From Paraburkholderia lycopersici (lineage in GTDB: Bacteria > Pseudomonadota > Gammaproteobacteria > Burkholderiales > Burkholderiaceae), in NCBI RefSeq assembly GCF_900096975.1, contig NZ_FMYQ01000026.1:1-64000 (forward strand): a stretch of 64,000 nucleotides of DNA, read 5' to 3'. Position numbers and translations under genes: made by a program. Shown here piece after piece: positions 54,573-64,000 of the stretch. The notes below the pieces were generated by a model. It made no database searches, was not told where the DNA came from, and saw only the letters and a program-made list of their open reading frames with translations. Every line of letters starts with the position of its first letter. Positions within the stretch are counted from its first letter, which is position 1.

Positions 54573-55580
54573 ATGCTCACGTTTCAGCAAATCATCCTGA
54601 CGCTCCAGTCTTACTGGGACAAGCAGGGCTGCGCGCTGCTCCAGCCGATCGACATGGAAGTCGGCGCCGGCACCTCGCACGTCCACACCTTCCTGCGCGC
54701 GATCGGCCCCGAGCCGTGGCGCGCGGCCTACGTGCAGCCCTCGCGCCGCCCGAAGGACGGCCGCTACGGCGAGAATCCGAACCGCCTCCAGCACTACTAC
54801 CAGTACCAGGTGGTGCTCAAGCCCGCGCCGGAAAACATCCTCGACCTGTATCTCGGCTCGCTCGAAGCGCTCGGCTTCGACCTGAAGCAGAACGACGTGC
54901 GCTTCGTGGAAGACGACTGGGAAAACCCCACGCTCGGCGCCTGGGGCCTCGGCTGGGAAGTGTGGCTGAACGGCATGGAAGTCACGCAGTTCACCTACTT
55001 CCAGCAGGTGGGCGGCCTCGACTGCAAGCCGGTGCTCGGCGAGATCACCTATGGTCTCGAACGGCTCGCGATGTATCTGCAGAAGGTCGAGAACGTCTAC
55101 GACCTCGTCTGGACCGAGTGGGAAGAGCAAGGCCCGAACGGCCCGGAAATGCGCCGCCTCACCTACGGCGACGTCTATCACCAGAACGAAGTCGAGCAAT
55201 CGACGTACAACTTCGAGTACGCGAACGTCGACCTGCTGTTCACGTTCTTCAACGCCTACGAGAGCGAAGCGAAGCGCATGATGGAGCACCAGCTCGCGCT
55301 GCCCGCCTACGAACTCGTGCTCAAGGCCGCCCACACGTTCAACCTGCTCGACGCGCGCGGCGCGATTTCCGTGACGGAGCGCGCGGCCTACATCGGCCGC
55401 ATTCGCGCGCTCTCGCGCAGCGTCGCGCAGGCGTACTACGAATCGCGCGAGAAGCTCGGCTTCCCGATGCTCGGCAACCCCGTGCATGGCGTGCCCGGCC
55501 TCACCACCGACGCACAGGACGCCGCGATGCCCGCCTGGGCGCCGCCGCTGAAGGTCGAACGCAAGTTCGCCGAGGAATGA
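54573..55580 (+). CDS. glyQ: Glycyl-tRNA synthetase alpha subunit GlyQ
   Basis: The ATG at 54573 gives 335 residues starting MLTFQQIILTLQSYWDKQGC. The class II motifs are RRPKDGRYGENPNRLQHYYQ and GLERLAMYLQKVENVYDLVW. It forms the catalytic half of the alpha2-beta2 enzyme. glyS follows 16 bases after the stop. Confidence 0.96.
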   Translation: MLTFQQIILTLQSYWDKQGCALLQPIDMEVGAGTSHVHTFLRAIGPEPWRAAYVQPSRRPKDGRYGENPNRLQHYYQYQVVLKPAPENILDLYLGSLEALGFDLKQNDVRFVEDDWENPTLGAWGLGWEVWLNGMEVTQFTYFQQVGGLDCKPVLGEITYGLERLAMYLQKVENVYDLVWTEWEEQGPNGPEMRRLTYGDVYHQNEVEQSTYNFEYANVDLLFTFFNAYESEAKRMMEHQLALPAYELVLKAAHTFNLLDARGAISVTERAAYIGRIRALSRSVAQAYYESREKLGFPMLGNPVHGVPGLTTDAQDAAMPAWAPPLKVERKFAEE

Positions 55581-55596
55581 CCGGATCCCAAGAACA

Positions 55597-57705
55597 ATGA
55601 CTCAAGCTCATCACGCCACCCTCCTCGTCGAACTGCTGACCGAGGAACTGCCGCCGAAGGCCCTCGCGCGCCTCGGCGACGCTTTCGCCGAAGGCATCGC
55701 GCAGCGCCTCGCCGCGCGCGACCTGATCGAAGGCGATCTGTCGTTCGAACGTTACGCCACGCCGCGCCGCCTCGCGGTGACGATCAGGAACGTGCGCAGC
55801 GTCGCGCCCGAAAAACAGGTGCGCGAAAAGGTGCTGCCCGTCTCCGTCGCGCTCGACGCCAACGGCCAGCCCACCGCGCCGCTCGCGAAGAAGCTCGCGG
55901 CGCTCGGCTTTCCCGACTTCCCCGTGAGCGACCTCGAACGCGCGAGCGACGGCAAGAACGAAGCGTTCTTCCTGCGCTACGCGGCGCCGGGCGCGACGCT
56001 CGCCGACGGCCTGCAGGCCGTGCTCGACGAAGCGCTCACGAAGCTGCCGATCCCGAAGGTCATGACCTATCAGCGTCCGGACGGCAGCAACGTGCAGTTC
56101 GTGCGTCCCGTGCATCGCCTGACGGTGCTGCACGGCGACCAGGTCGTGCCCGTCACGGCATTCGGCATCGACGCCGACGACACCACGCGCGGCCACCGCT
56201 TCCTCTCCGAAGGCCTGATCGCCATCACGCACGCCGACGACTACGCGCACACGCTACAGCACAAGGGTTTCGTGATCGCGAACTACGCCGAGCGGCGCGA
56301 ATCGATCCGCTCGCAACTCATCGAACAGGCGGGCAGCGACAAGGTCGTGATGCCCGAAGCGCTGCTCGACGAGGTGAATTCGCTCGTCGAATGGCCGGTC
56401 GTGTACGCGTGCAAATTCGAGGAGGAATTCCTGCAGGTGCCGCAGGAATGCCTGATCCTCACGATGCAGACGAACCAGAAGTATTTCGCGCTCACCGACG
56501 ACCAGGGCCGCCTGCGCTCGCGCTTCCTGATCGTCTCGAACATCGCGACCGATACGCCGGTCGAGATCGTCGAGGGCAACGAGCGCGTCGTGCGCCCGCG
56601 TCTGGCCGACGCCAAGTTCTTCTTCGAGCAGGACAAGAAGAAGCCGCTGGCCGACCGCGTGCCGCTGCTCGCCAACGTGGTCTATCACAACAAGCTCGGC
56701 TCGCAGCTGCAGCGCGTGGAGCGCCTCGAAGCGCTCGCGGGCGAGATCGCGCGGCTGGGCGGCGCCGGTGCTGACGCCGAACAACTCGCGAAACGCGGCG
56801 CGCGCCTCGCGAAGGCGGACCTGCTGACCGACATGGTCGGCGAGTTCCCCGAGCTGCAAGGCACGATGGGCACCTACTACGCGCGCCACGACGGCGAGCC
56901 CGAAGAGGTGGCGATCGCGTGCTCCGAGCACTACCAGCCGCGCTTTTCCGGCGACGCGCTGCCCGCCACCGCGACTGGCACGATCGTCGCGCTCGCGGAC
57001 AAACTCGAAACGCTCGTCGGCATCTGGGGCATCGGCCTCGCGCCGACCGGCGAGAAAGACCCGTTCGCGCTGCGCCGCCACGCGCTCGGCGTGCTGCGCA
57101 TTCTCGTCGAGAAGCAGTTGCCGCTCGACCTCGTCGAGCTGCTGCGCGCCACGTACGCGCAATTCGCGAACGTGCCGGCCGTGGCCGATCCGACCGCCGC
57201 GATCTACGAGTTCTGCATGGACCGCCTGCGCGGCCTGCTGCGCGAACGCGGCTACGCGGCCGCCGAGATCGACGCGGTGCTCGCGCTGAACCCCACGCGT
57301 CTCGACGACATCGTCGCTCGCCTCGACGCCGTGCGCGAATTCGCGGCGCTCGTGGAGGCGGCCTCGCTCGCGGCCGCGAACAAGCGCATCTCGAACATCC
57401 TCAAGAAGTCCGAGGGCGCGCAAGACGCGGGCGTGCAGATCGCGCTCTTCGTCGAGGCCGCCGAGAAGGCGCTCTATGCGCAGCTCGAACAGGTCGCGCC
57501 GCGCGTGGAAACGCAACTCGCCGCGCGCGAGTACACGGGCGCGCTCACGGCGCTCGCGGCGCTGCGCGAAACTGTCGACACGTTCTTCAACGACGTCATG
57601 GTCAATGCCGAAGACCCGGCGCTGCGCGCGAACCGCCTCGCGCTCCTGAAGGCGCTGCACCGCCAGATGAACAGCGTCGCGGACATCTCGCGGCTCGCGG
57701 CGTGA
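55597..57705 (+). CDS. glyS: Glycyl-tRNA synthetase beta subunit GlyS
   Basis: 702 residues. The family blocks LLVELLTEELPPKALARLGD, VQFVRPVHRLTVLHG, GHRFLSEG and GEFPELQGTMGTYYARHDGE are present. This subunit binds tRNA and holds the alpha dimer. It is followed by gmhB 27 bases later. Confidence 0.96.
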   Translation: MTQAHHATLLVELLTEELPPKALARLGDAFAEGIAQRLAARDLIEGDLSFERYATPRRLAVTIRNVRSVAPEKQVREKVLPVSVALDANGQPTAPLAKKLAALGFPDFPVSDLERASDGKNEAFFLRYAAPGATLADGLQAVLDEALTKLPIPKVMTYQRPDGSNVQFVRPVHRLTVLHGDQVVPVTAFGIDADDTTRGHRFLSEGLIAITHADDYAHTLQHKGFVIANYAERRESIRSQLIEQAGSDKVVMPEALLDEVNSLVEWPVVYACKFEEEFLQVPQECLILTMQTNQKYFALTDDQGRLRSRFLIVSNIATDTPVEIVEGNERVVRPRLADAKFFFEQDKKKPLADRVPLLANVVYHNKLGSQLQRVERLEALAGEIARLGGAGADAEQLAKRGARLAKADLLTDMVGEFPELQGTMGTYYARHDGEPEEVAIACSEHYQPRFSGDALPATATGTIVALADKLETLVGIWGIGLAPTGEKDPFALRRHALGVLRILVEKQLPLDLVELLRATYAQFANVPAVADPTAAIYEFCMDRLRGLLRERGYAAAEIDAVLALNPTRLDDIVARLDAVREFAALVEAASLAAANKRISNILKKSEGAQDAGVQIALFVEAAEKALYAQLEQVAPRVETQLAAREYTGALTALAALRETVDTFFNDVMVNAEDPALRANRLALLKALHRQMNSVADISRLAA

Positions 57706-57732
57706 TGCCGGCCTTCCACTGAGCGCGACGCC

Positions 57733-58296
57733 ATGCCGACCAGTTCCAGCAGAAAACTCGTGATCCTCGACCGCGACGGCGTAATCAACCTTGACTCCGA
57801 CGCGTTCATCAAGTCGCCCGACGAGTGGGTCGCGATCCCCGGCAGCCTCGAAGCGATCGCCCGCCTGAACCAGGCGGGCTACCGCGTCGCGGTGGCGTCG
57901 AACCAGTCGGGCATCGGCCGGGGCCTGTTCGACATGGCCACGCTCAACGCCATGCATGCGAAGATGCACCGCCAGGCCGCGGCCGTGGGCGGACGCATCG
58001 ACGCGGTGTTCTTCTGCCCGCACACGGCGCAGGATCATTGCGACTGCCGCAAGCCGAAGCCCGGTATGCTCAAGATGATCGCGGAGCGCTTCGAGATCGA
58101 CCCGGCCGACACGCCGGTTGTCGGCGACTCGCTGCGCGACCTGCAGGCAGGCGCGACGCTCGGCTTTCCCACGCACCTCGTGCGCACGGGCAAAGGAGAA
58201 AAAACGCTCGCTGCGGGCGGCCTGCCCGAAGGCACGAAGATCCACGACGATCTGCGCGGCTTCGCGCTCGACTTTCTCGCAAACGATCCTGCGTGA
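57733..58296 (+). CDS. gmhB: Heptose bisphosphate phosphatase GmhB
   Basis: 187 residues. HAD motif I is ILDRDGVINLDSDAF, and FFCPHTAQDHCDCRKPKPGM holds the zinc-binding Cys/His loop that defines GmhB. It removes the 7-phosphate from D-glycero-D-manno-heptose-1,7-bisphosphate on the way to LPS inner-core heptose. Located between glyS and plsC. Confidence 0.94.
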   Translation: MPTSSSRKLVILDRDGVINLDSDAFIKSPDEWVAIPGSLEAIARLNQAGYRVAVASNQSGIGRGLFDMATLNAMHAKMHRQAAAVGGRIDAVFFCPHTAQDHCDCRKPKPGMLKMIAERFEIDPADTPVVGDSLRDLQAGATLGFPTHLVRTGKGEKTLAAGGLPEGTKIHDDLRGFALDFLANDPA

Positions 58297-58452
58297 ACAC
58301 GCGGGCCATGGACGTCGATTCACGTCGACTCGCAGACGAAACTGCACGCCCCGTCGACCTTCACTGGCCGGCAATGACGTTAACCCGGCGGCACGGCGCC
58401 GCGCCGGACGAGATCCGGCCCGCGCCGCGCGCGCCTCAGACCGGCTCGACCG

Positions 58453-59214
58453 ATGCGCTTTATCCGCTCCCTGCTGCTGTTCATCTACCTCATCGCCTAC
58501 ACGATGCCGTACGCAACGGCCTGCTTTATCGCGTTCCCGTTCATGAACGCGGCGCGGCGCTACTGGATGGCCGTGGGCTGGTGCCGCTCGACGCTCTTCG
58601 TCGTGCGCCATCTCAATGGCATTCGCTACCGCGTGCAAGGCATGGAGAACCTGCCGAACGGTCCGGCCGTGCTGCTCTCGAAACACCAGTCCGCATGGGA
58701 GACGCTGGCGTTTCCCGCGCTCATGCCGCGGCCGCTGTGCTACGTCTTCAAGCGCGAACTGCTGTTCGTGCCGTTCTTCGGCTGGGCGCTGGGCATGCTG
58801 AAGATGGTTCACATCAACCGCAAGGAAGGCAAGAACGCGTTCGCCTCGGTAACGCGCCAGGGCAAGCAGCGCATGGCCGAAGGCGCGTGGGTAATCATGT
58901 TCCCCGAAGGCACGCGCATACCGGTCGGCAAACAGGGCAAGTACAAGACCGGTGGCCCACGCTTCGCCATCGAGACGGGCGCGCCCGTAGTGCCGATCGC
59001 GCACAATGCCGGCCACGTCTGGCCCCGAAACTCGTTCATCAAATATCCGGGTATAGTCACGGTGTCGATCGGCAAGCCGATCGAGACGACCGGACTCACG
59101 CCCGACGAAGTGAACACGCGCGTGGAAAAGTGGATCGAAGCGGAAATGCGGCGCATCGATCCTGAAGCGTATCGCGAGACAGATGCTGCGGCGGCGAAAG
59201 CGGCGCGCATTTGA
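58453..59214 (+). CDS. plsC: 1-acyl-glycerol-3-phosphate acyltransferase PlsC
   Basis: 253 residues with an N-terminal hydrophobic helix (LLLFIYLIAYTMPYATACF). Acyltransferase motifs: LLSKHQSAWETLAFP (His active site), FPEGTRIPVG and GAPVVPIAHNAG. It makes phosphatidic acid from lysophosphatidic acid. 156 bases follow gmhB. Confidence 0.93.
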   Translation: MRFIRSLLLFIYLIAYTMPYATACFIAFPFMNAARRYWMAVGWCRSTLFVVRHLNGIRYRVQGMENLPNGPAVLLSKHQSAWETLAFPALMPRPLCYVFKRELLFVPFFGWALGMLKMVHINRKEGKNAFASVTRQGKQRMAEGAWVIMFPEGTRIPVGKQGKYKTGGPRFAIETGAPVVPIAHNAGHVWPRNSFIKYPGIVTVSIGKPIETTGLTPDEVNTRVEKWIEAEMRRIDPEAYRETDAAAAKAARI

Positions 59215-59380
59215 CGCTCGAGGACTGCTGCCTCGGGCCGTGCGGAAGATTGCCGCGCATCTGCGCGCGCTGCTTGCGGGACTTGCGGGCGTTACCGCGC
59301 CACCAGACGAGGTCCGCGGACGGTCCACGAACCAGCGCACGCGCCCTCGCCGCGCACGCCCATCCGCACCAGACCTGACG

Positions 59381-60274
59381 ATGCAGAAGTCCCCCACGCC
59401 GCGCCCGAACGCGGCACTCGACAACCGGCAACTCGACTTGCCGCTCTTTGCCGAACCGGCACCCGTCGGGGCGCCAGATGCAGCCTCGCCTTTTCTCGAA
59501 CCGCCGCCATCTCCGTCGCCGGGAAAACCCGGCAAGGCGCCGCTTGCGCCGGACGGTACGCGGCTGCGTACTGTCGCGCTTGGCGCGCGCACGCTGCATT
59601 ACCAGCTCAAGCGATCGTCGCGCAAATCGATCGGGTTTGCGATTGACGGGTCGGGGCTCAGCATCACCGCACCGCGATGGGTCACGTTGGCGGATATCGA
59701 AACGGCTATCGCTGAAAAGCAGCGGTGGATCTTCGCGAAACTCGCCGAGTGGCAGACGCGCACGGAGCAGCGCGCGCTGCCGCGCGTGAACTGGGGCGAT
59801 GGGGCGCAACTGCCTTTTCTTGGCAAACCGGTTACTGTGAAACTCGGAGCGGCTTCGCTCGCATTCGACGAGGAAACTCGCGTGCTCGTGTTGCCGCTCC
59901 CGCCGCACGCGGACGCGCAGCAGATCAAGGACCGCGTGACCGGGTGGCTTCAGGCAGAGGCAAAGCGCATTTTTGGCGAGCGGCTCGACGTGTATGCGGC
60001 GAAGCTTGGCGTTGCCTTTCGGTCTTACGCGCTTTCTTCGGCGGCTACGCGCTGGGGAAGCTGTTCAAGCGAAGGCCGGATTCGCTTGAACTGGCGGTTG
60101 ATTCATTTTCCGCTCTCCGTGGTGGATTACGTCGTCGCGCATGAACTGGCTCACCTGCGCGAGATGAACCATAGCCCTCGGTTCTGGGAAACGGTGGAGT
60201 CGATTTTTCCGGAGTTTCGCGAGGCGCGGAAGGCGCTTAAGCAGCATCCGCCGGAGATGGTGCCGGGGATGTGA
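59381..60274 (+). CDS. YgjP-like (DUF45) zinc metallopeptidase
   Basis: The ATG at 59381 gives 297 residues. After a Pro-rich N-terminal part, the DUF45 domain has ALSSAATRWGSCSSEGRIRLN and VAHELAHLREMNHSPRFWETV with HExxH plus a third His. YgjP-type enzymes are small zinc proteases. The Pro-rich start may be partly untranslated; the true start is not certain. Confidence 0.85.
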   Translation: MQKSPTPRPNAALDNRQLDLPLFAEPAPVGAPDAASPFLEPPPSPSPGKPGKAPLAPDGTRLRTVALGARTLHYQLKRSSRKSIGFAIDGSGLSITAPRWVTLADIETAIAEKQRWIFAKLAEWQTRTEQRALPRVNWGDGAQLPFLGKPVTVKLGAASLAFDEETRVLVLPLPPHADAQQIKDRVTGWLQAEAKRIFGERLDVYAAKLGVAFRSYALSSAATRWGSCSSEGRIRLNWRLIHFPLSVVDYVVAHELAHLREMNHSPRFWETVESIFPEFREARKALKQHPPEMVPGM

Positions 60275-60326
60275 ACGTCGCGCCGAATCCGCTGAGTTAC
60301 GTGCAGGGTCACGCGGCGTTCGAAAG

Positions 60327-61526
60327 CTATGCAGGACCGGCTCGCTCGCCGGCATTCGGTCGATCATTCTTCATCTCTTCGAGAAAGCGCCCGAATGCCT
60401 CCATGTGATCGGCCGCACGCGCGAATTGACGACTCTCGCATTTCGCCGCCAACATTTTCTTCACGGTCGCCACGCAGTCGGCCGCCGCCGGCAGTGGATC
60501 CCTCGGCCCCGGCAAGGCGCAATCGTTCAGGAACTCGACACACTTGCGCTGATAGCAAAACAGAAGAGCCGGAACGTCATAGACGTAGCTCGTAATCGCT
60601 CCGTGTAGCTTCGACGTCACCACGCAGGAAGCGTTTGCGAGCCGATCAACTACCTCCGCAATCGACCCCGCGTACCGGTAGCGACACACACGCACATGCT
60701 TCGGCTCGAAGAGCCTCGCGATATCTCCGGTTGCCGCCACGCTCTCTTCGTCGAGCGAGAGGAACATCACCTCGTCCGCCAGGCGCGACCGGTCAACCTC
60801 GTCCAATATTTCCAGTACTGTATCGGTGTAATCGTCCAGATGGATTGATACCACCAAGGTGCGCATTCGCGCGCGACCCCAAACAGGGGTATAAAGAGCT
60901 GGCAAGCAAAACGCGAGATCGCCCAGATTGGCCGGACGCCGACCGACCAACGCACTCACCGCTTTGACCGACGACTCATCGCGAACTGCAATACAGGACA
61001 ACTGCTCGATGACGCCAGCAAACGCGCGTTGTCGTTCATCCGAGCTGAACGGCCCGACTGATACGCCTAGCGCTCCAAGGGGCCGCCGCAACCATGTACC
61101 GATGCGGGTAGTGAATCGCGCAAAGCCGATCGATGCATTTGCGCCAAACAACGTTCCGCCTCCAAAGACCACGGCGTCTGCGCAGGCGATCGCCGCAACA
61201 TACGTCAGGCATCGTGCGAGCGCGCCGCCTGCTCCGCGTGCCCGCCAAAATCGCTGAACGAACGGAAGGCGGAAAGCACGTCCGAGTTCCCGTTTCGAAG
61301 AAGCGCCTACGACTTGCGCGACGAGATCTTCTCTCGACGTGCAAATCGCCTGGAGGATAAATCCAAACAAGTCATCGCCGAAATTGTTTCGGCCGTAAAA
61401 TCCGAAAAAGGCAATCTTGAAGATTCCCCTCTTGCGCCTTTTGCCGATCGATTCCTCGCGGCGCCCTGGTTGGGCGGAAGCCCCCAGCGTCATGGCGACC
61501 GCGCTTTTCTTCTCGACATCCGTCAT
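60327..61526 (-). CDS. Polysaccharide pyruvyl transferase-family protein
   Basis: 399 residues. FGFYGRNNFGDDLFGFIL, VFGGGTLFGANASIGF, and CVVTSKLHGAITSYVYDVPA with the conserved S-x-LHG motif match PS_pyruv_trans (WcaK-like). It adds a pyruvyl ketal to a surface sugar. The start overlaps the upstream glycosyltransferase stop (ATGA). Confidence 0.86.
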   Translation of the reverse strand: MTDVEKKSAVAMTLGASAQPGRREESIGKRRKRGIFKIAFFGFYGRNNFGDDLFGFILQAICTSREDLVAQVVGASSKRELGRAFRLPFVQRFWRARGAGGALARCLTYVAAIACADAVVFGGGTLFGANASIGFARFTTRIGTWLRRPLGALGVSVGPFSSDERQRAFAGVIEQLSCIAVRDESSVKAVSALVGRRPANLGDLAFCLPALYTPVWGRARMRTLVVSIHLDDYTDTVLEILDEVDRSRLADEVMFLSLDEESVAATGDIARLFEPKHVRVCRYRYAGSIAEVVDRLANASCVVTSKLHGAITSYVYDVPALLFCYQRKCVEFLNDCALPGPRDPLPAAADCVATVKKMLAAKCESRQFARAADHMEAFGRFLEEMKNDRPNAGERAGPA

Positions 61527-62701
61527 TCCATCACTCCGCCACGATTCAATTTCCCGAACGCCATCGATCTCGTCTTTGGAACACCTGCGGTTAGCAGACT
61601 GCGGTAAATGTGCACGTAAGAACGAAACAGACGCTCGCTGCCGAATCGTGCAAGCGCTTTTTCCCGCGCCGCCGCTCCCATACGCGCCCGCAACGGAGGA
61701 TCGCCCGCGAGTTGCCTGACATACATTGCCAATTCGTCATCGTTGCTGGCCAGAAATCCGGTCACACCATGCTGGATCACGTCCCGATTCCCGACGACGC
61801 GACTGCCGATCGCCGGCAATCCCAACGCTTGCGCTTCTATCAATGCGATCGGCATTCCCTCCCACAGCGAGGGAAGAACAAACAGATCGCATTCGGCCAG
61901 ACGCTGGCGCAAATCCGACGTGGTTACCCATCCCGTTAATTCGACAACGCTCCGATCGACCCATGCATTCACCGAATCGGCATCGCCATCGCCAAACCAG
62001 ACAAATTTCGGCGGCGGGCCGACGCGCTTGTCCCCGCTGATCGATCGTGCGAGCTTCGAAAACCGCCAAGGCGCCTTTTGATATGCCACCCGGCCCGATG
62101 TGCATATCGTTGTCGTGCGGCCTTCAACACCCATTTTGCGAGTTGTCAGTGCGGTCGTATCGATAGCGTTCTCCACCAGACCTATTCGCTGCGCGTGGCC
62201 CAGCAGGCGGCTGGCATATTGGCGCTCGCTTCTCGAACAGGCCACGATGTTTCCGCCCATCGCGTGAAGCAGACGTTCGATAATCAGATAGAACCTGGCT
62301 TTCCTTTTCGATATATCCTGCTTGAGAAACGAAAATCCATGCGGTGAATAGATTGTCCGGCCGGCCATGCCCAGCGATCGCGCGACAACTCTCCCGAGCG
62401 CGGCAGCCTTGGACGAATGCAAGTGAATAATATCCGGTCGCGTTTTCCATATTTCATGAAATAGCGCAATTGTCGAAGCAACGTCATGAACTCCAATGTC
62501 GGTCTTCATACCGACCACACGTCGACGAATCCGCTTGTCGAGAGTCTTGTCAAGTTCTGCTTCCGACGGGGTATCCGCTCGTATGGAATGAACGATCGTT
62601 ACATGGTCGCCCGCGCTGACCTGCCGGTTTGCGAGTAGAGCGATGCAATGAAGAACCCCGCCCCCGAGAGCCTCGGTCACGTGCATAATGTTTTGCCGCA
62701 T
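61523..62701 (-). CDS. Family 4 glycosyltransferase
   Basis: Starting at the ATG at 62701, eight bases after the preceding stop, gives 392 residues. MHVTEALGGGVLHCIALLAN and DIIHLHSSKAAALGRVVARS are the acceptor domain; FVLPSLWEGMPIALIEAQALG holds the E-x7-E donor motif. It probably adds a sugar to the exopolysaccharide or capsule repeat unit. The next gene overlaps its stop. Confidence 0.9.
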   Translation of the reverse strand: MRQNIMHVTEALGGGVLHCIALLANRQVSAGDHVTIVHSIRADTPSEAELDKTLDKRIRRRVVGMKTDIGVHDVASTIALFHEIWKTRPDIIHLHSSKAAALGRVVARSLGMAGRTIYSPHGFSFLKQDISKRKARFYLIIERLLHAMGGNIVACSRSERQYASRLLGHAQRIGLVENAIDTTALTTRKMGVEGRTTTICTSGRVAYQKAPWRFSKLARSISGDKRVGPPPKFVWFGDGDADSVNAWVDRSVVELTGWVTTSDLRQRLAECDLFVLPSLWEGMPIALIEAQALGLPAIGSRVVGNRDVIQHGVTGFLASNDDELAMYVRQLAGDPPLRARMGAAAREKALARFGSERLFRSYVHIYRSLLTAGVPKTRSMAFGKLNRGGVME

Positions 62702-62708
62702 AAACCTC

Positions 62709-63749
62709 TTACTCCATTTGTTCCAGCGCAGGGGCAACCCGATAGGGTAAAAACGGCGACTCTGTTCGTCCGGTCTCGCCCGACATGTTGTGTGCGCGTC
62801 CCGCCAGGGCAATCAACCCAATTAGAAAAAGCCAGCCCAGGAGTCGCGCACTGACTCGACCGTGCCGCGGCGCAAATTGCCGCCACATGACCGAGACCAT
62901 AAGCACGAAAAGTAGCAACTGGAAACGCATTCCCGCGTACGTGATTTGGGTCAGCAGATAAAAGAGCGCGCAAAGGATTCCGAAGACCCACCAACCTGCG
63001 GTCGGGATGTTAAAGTCGCGACGATTTAAAACCATGACAGCCAGTAACAAACCCTGCAATATGAGGAAAAGCAGACCGGACGAGGCATTCGGCGCTGACA
63101 TCTCACCGTATAGATTTGCTTTCTCACCGAGGTACGCCGGAAGCAGAAATGACGCAACGGTTGCCAAAAAAAATAAGCCAATAATGACCAGTTTTTTTCC
63201 AGGTCGCGTTGCCGCCAAAAAAATCAGGAACAACAGAATGGAAGAAAAATGCGTACCGGTGGCGATCAACGCAAATACTGCGTAACGAACAGGACGCTGC
63301 TCCGGCGGCACGCGCGTGGCGATGAGAAAGATCGACGCCGCGAGTCCAAATCTCATAACGTTCATCGTCAGTTCGTAAAACATCGCGGGGACGAGCACCA
63401 GGCCACCGAACCACGCGCCATAGCGATCCTTCGAGATTGCCCACAGGAGCAGCAGGCACGTCGTCAGCGATATGCCATTTACGACAAACCGGGGGTCTGG
63501 ATATATCGTCCACAGGAGCAACGCATAGCCATTGAAGAACGGTTCGCCGCCGTAGCTGCCGCCTTCGCCAAGCGCTCTGAACGCGTCGTAGTAAGCGGCG
63601 GTATCCGTCCCGCAATGGCCTCGTAGCACCACCAACGCGACCATCGGAATCGACGCGATCGCAATGACGACCGAATTGGTCCCGCCATAGCTGATGCAGA
63701 GCGCCACTCCGAGATAGAAAACTAGCAGAGGGAAAAGGTAATAAGCCAT
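62709..63749 (-). CDS. EpsG-like O-antigen/capsule polymerase (Wzy type)
   Basis: 346 residues, about ten membrane spans. VVLRGHCGTDTAAYYDAF near residue 42 is the EpsG-type motif, and the central region has YELTMNVMRFGLAASIFLIA. Such proteins polymerise repeat units in the periplasm. Base composition is less GC-rich than in the housekeeping block. Confidence 0.82.
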   Translation of the reverse strand: MAYYLFPLLVFYLGVALCISYGGTNSVVIAIASIPMVALVVLRGHCGTDTAAYYDAFRALGEGGSYGGEPFFNGYALLLWTIYPDPRFVVNGISLTTCLLLLWAISKDRYGAWFGGLVLVPAMFYELTMNVMRFGLAASIFLIATRVPPEQRPVRYAVFALIATGTHFSSILLFLIFLAATRPGKKLVIIGLFFLATVASFLLPAYLGEKANLYGEMSAPNASSGLLFLILQGLLLAVMVLNRRDFNIPTAGWWVFGILCALFYLLTQITYAGMRFQLLLFVLMVSVMWRQFAPRHGRVSARLLGWLFLIGLIALAGRAHNMSGETGRTESPFLPYRVAPALEQME

Positions 63750-63795
63750 ATAGCGTCATGCCTGATGCAGGCGCACCTCATAATCGGCATTTCTT

Positions 63796-64000
63796 CTATG
63801 CAAATTTTCTTGCGAGGATGCATCGTCGCAAGTACTTCGCGGCGCTCAGCACTGAAAAACACATCCATTCCGCTCTACTGATCGCACCGATTTTCCAGAA
63901 ATGACGATAATTGTCCTGCTCACCCTTTTGGATCTTCCAGAGTTGGGCGCTCAATCCGGTTGCGGCGCCGAACTGCGCCTTATACACATAGGAGAGCGGC
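63796..64000 (-). CDS. C-terminal end of a polysaccharide-cluster protein, cut by window
   Basis: The frame runs open to the window edge on the minus strand (it begins PLSYVYKAQFGAATGLSAQL), so only about 67 terminal residues are seen. QLWKIQKGEQDNYRHFWKIG and a basic end ARKFA resemble the tail of family 2 glycosyltransferases, but this is weak. It belongs to the polysaccharide cluster by position. Confidence 0.5.
   Translation of the reverse strand, partial: PLSYVYKAQFGAATGLSAQLWKIQKGEQDNYRHFWKIGAISRAEWMCFSVLSAAKYLRRCILARKFA

Noticed and set aside
56254..59592. 1112-codon open frame on the minus strand opposite glyS, gmhB and plsC
   Set aside because: A GC-rich antisense shadow with extremely biased Arg/Ala/His composition; the plus strand carries clear housekeeping genes.

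Overview
The window is GC-rich bacterial chromosome with dense genes, Shine-Dalgarno sites and Burkholderiales-type gene order (miaB-phoH-ybeY-corC-lnt-glyQS-gmhB-plsC, an FMN riboswitch on ribB, a complete type VI secretion locus with pentapeptide-repeat cargo genes). It fits Paraburkholderia, Caballeronia or a close relative; the species call is inference, since no 16S gene is present.

Region 1 (1-2134) is an accessory island edge. It holds the 3' end of an RHS polymorphic toxin, its overlapping HEAT-like immunity gene, a frameshifted antisense symE-like toxin relic, a truncated tyrosine-integrase relic and an AT-rich gene-free stretch.

Region 2 (2135-28194) is one co-directional type VI secretion system: tssB, tssC, hcp, tagH (FHA), tssE, tssF, tssG, tssH/clpV, vgrG, DUF2169-pentapeptide protein, second pentapeptide protein, DUF3540, DUF4150/PAAR-like, tssJ, tssK, tssL (with OmpA domain), tssM, tssA. 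Many junctions overlap by 1 or 4 bases. No obvious toxin lies in the VgrG cargo module, and no PpkA/PppA kinase-phosphatase pair is visible in the window.

Region 3 (28318-46431) is mixed metabolism and regulation: dgoR/dgoD (galactonate), a small membrane protein, copD, a di-haem and a tri-haem cytochrome c, a hairpin repeat cluster, a haemolysin III protein, an rhlE helicase, a ferritin-like protein, a small winged-helix-like protein, a lipoprotein, glpK, a HAD phosphatase, FMN-riboswitch-controlled ribB, a cupin regulator, and an MFS/VOC pair divergent from a LysR gene.

Region 4 (46432-60274) runs from that LysR gene into the conserved housekeeping block: miaB, phoH, ybeY, chaC (inserted), corC, lnt, glyQ, glyS, gmhB, plsC and a YgjP-like metallopeptidase. 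Its themes are tRNA and rRNA maturation and envelope lipid or LPS synthesis.

Region 5 (60327-64000, minus strand) is the end of a surface-polysaccharide cluster with lower GC: pyruvyl transferase, glycosyltransferase, EpsG-like polymerase and a cut-off gene at the window edge.

All calls rest on reading the translated proteins, motifs, start sites and context; no database search was run.
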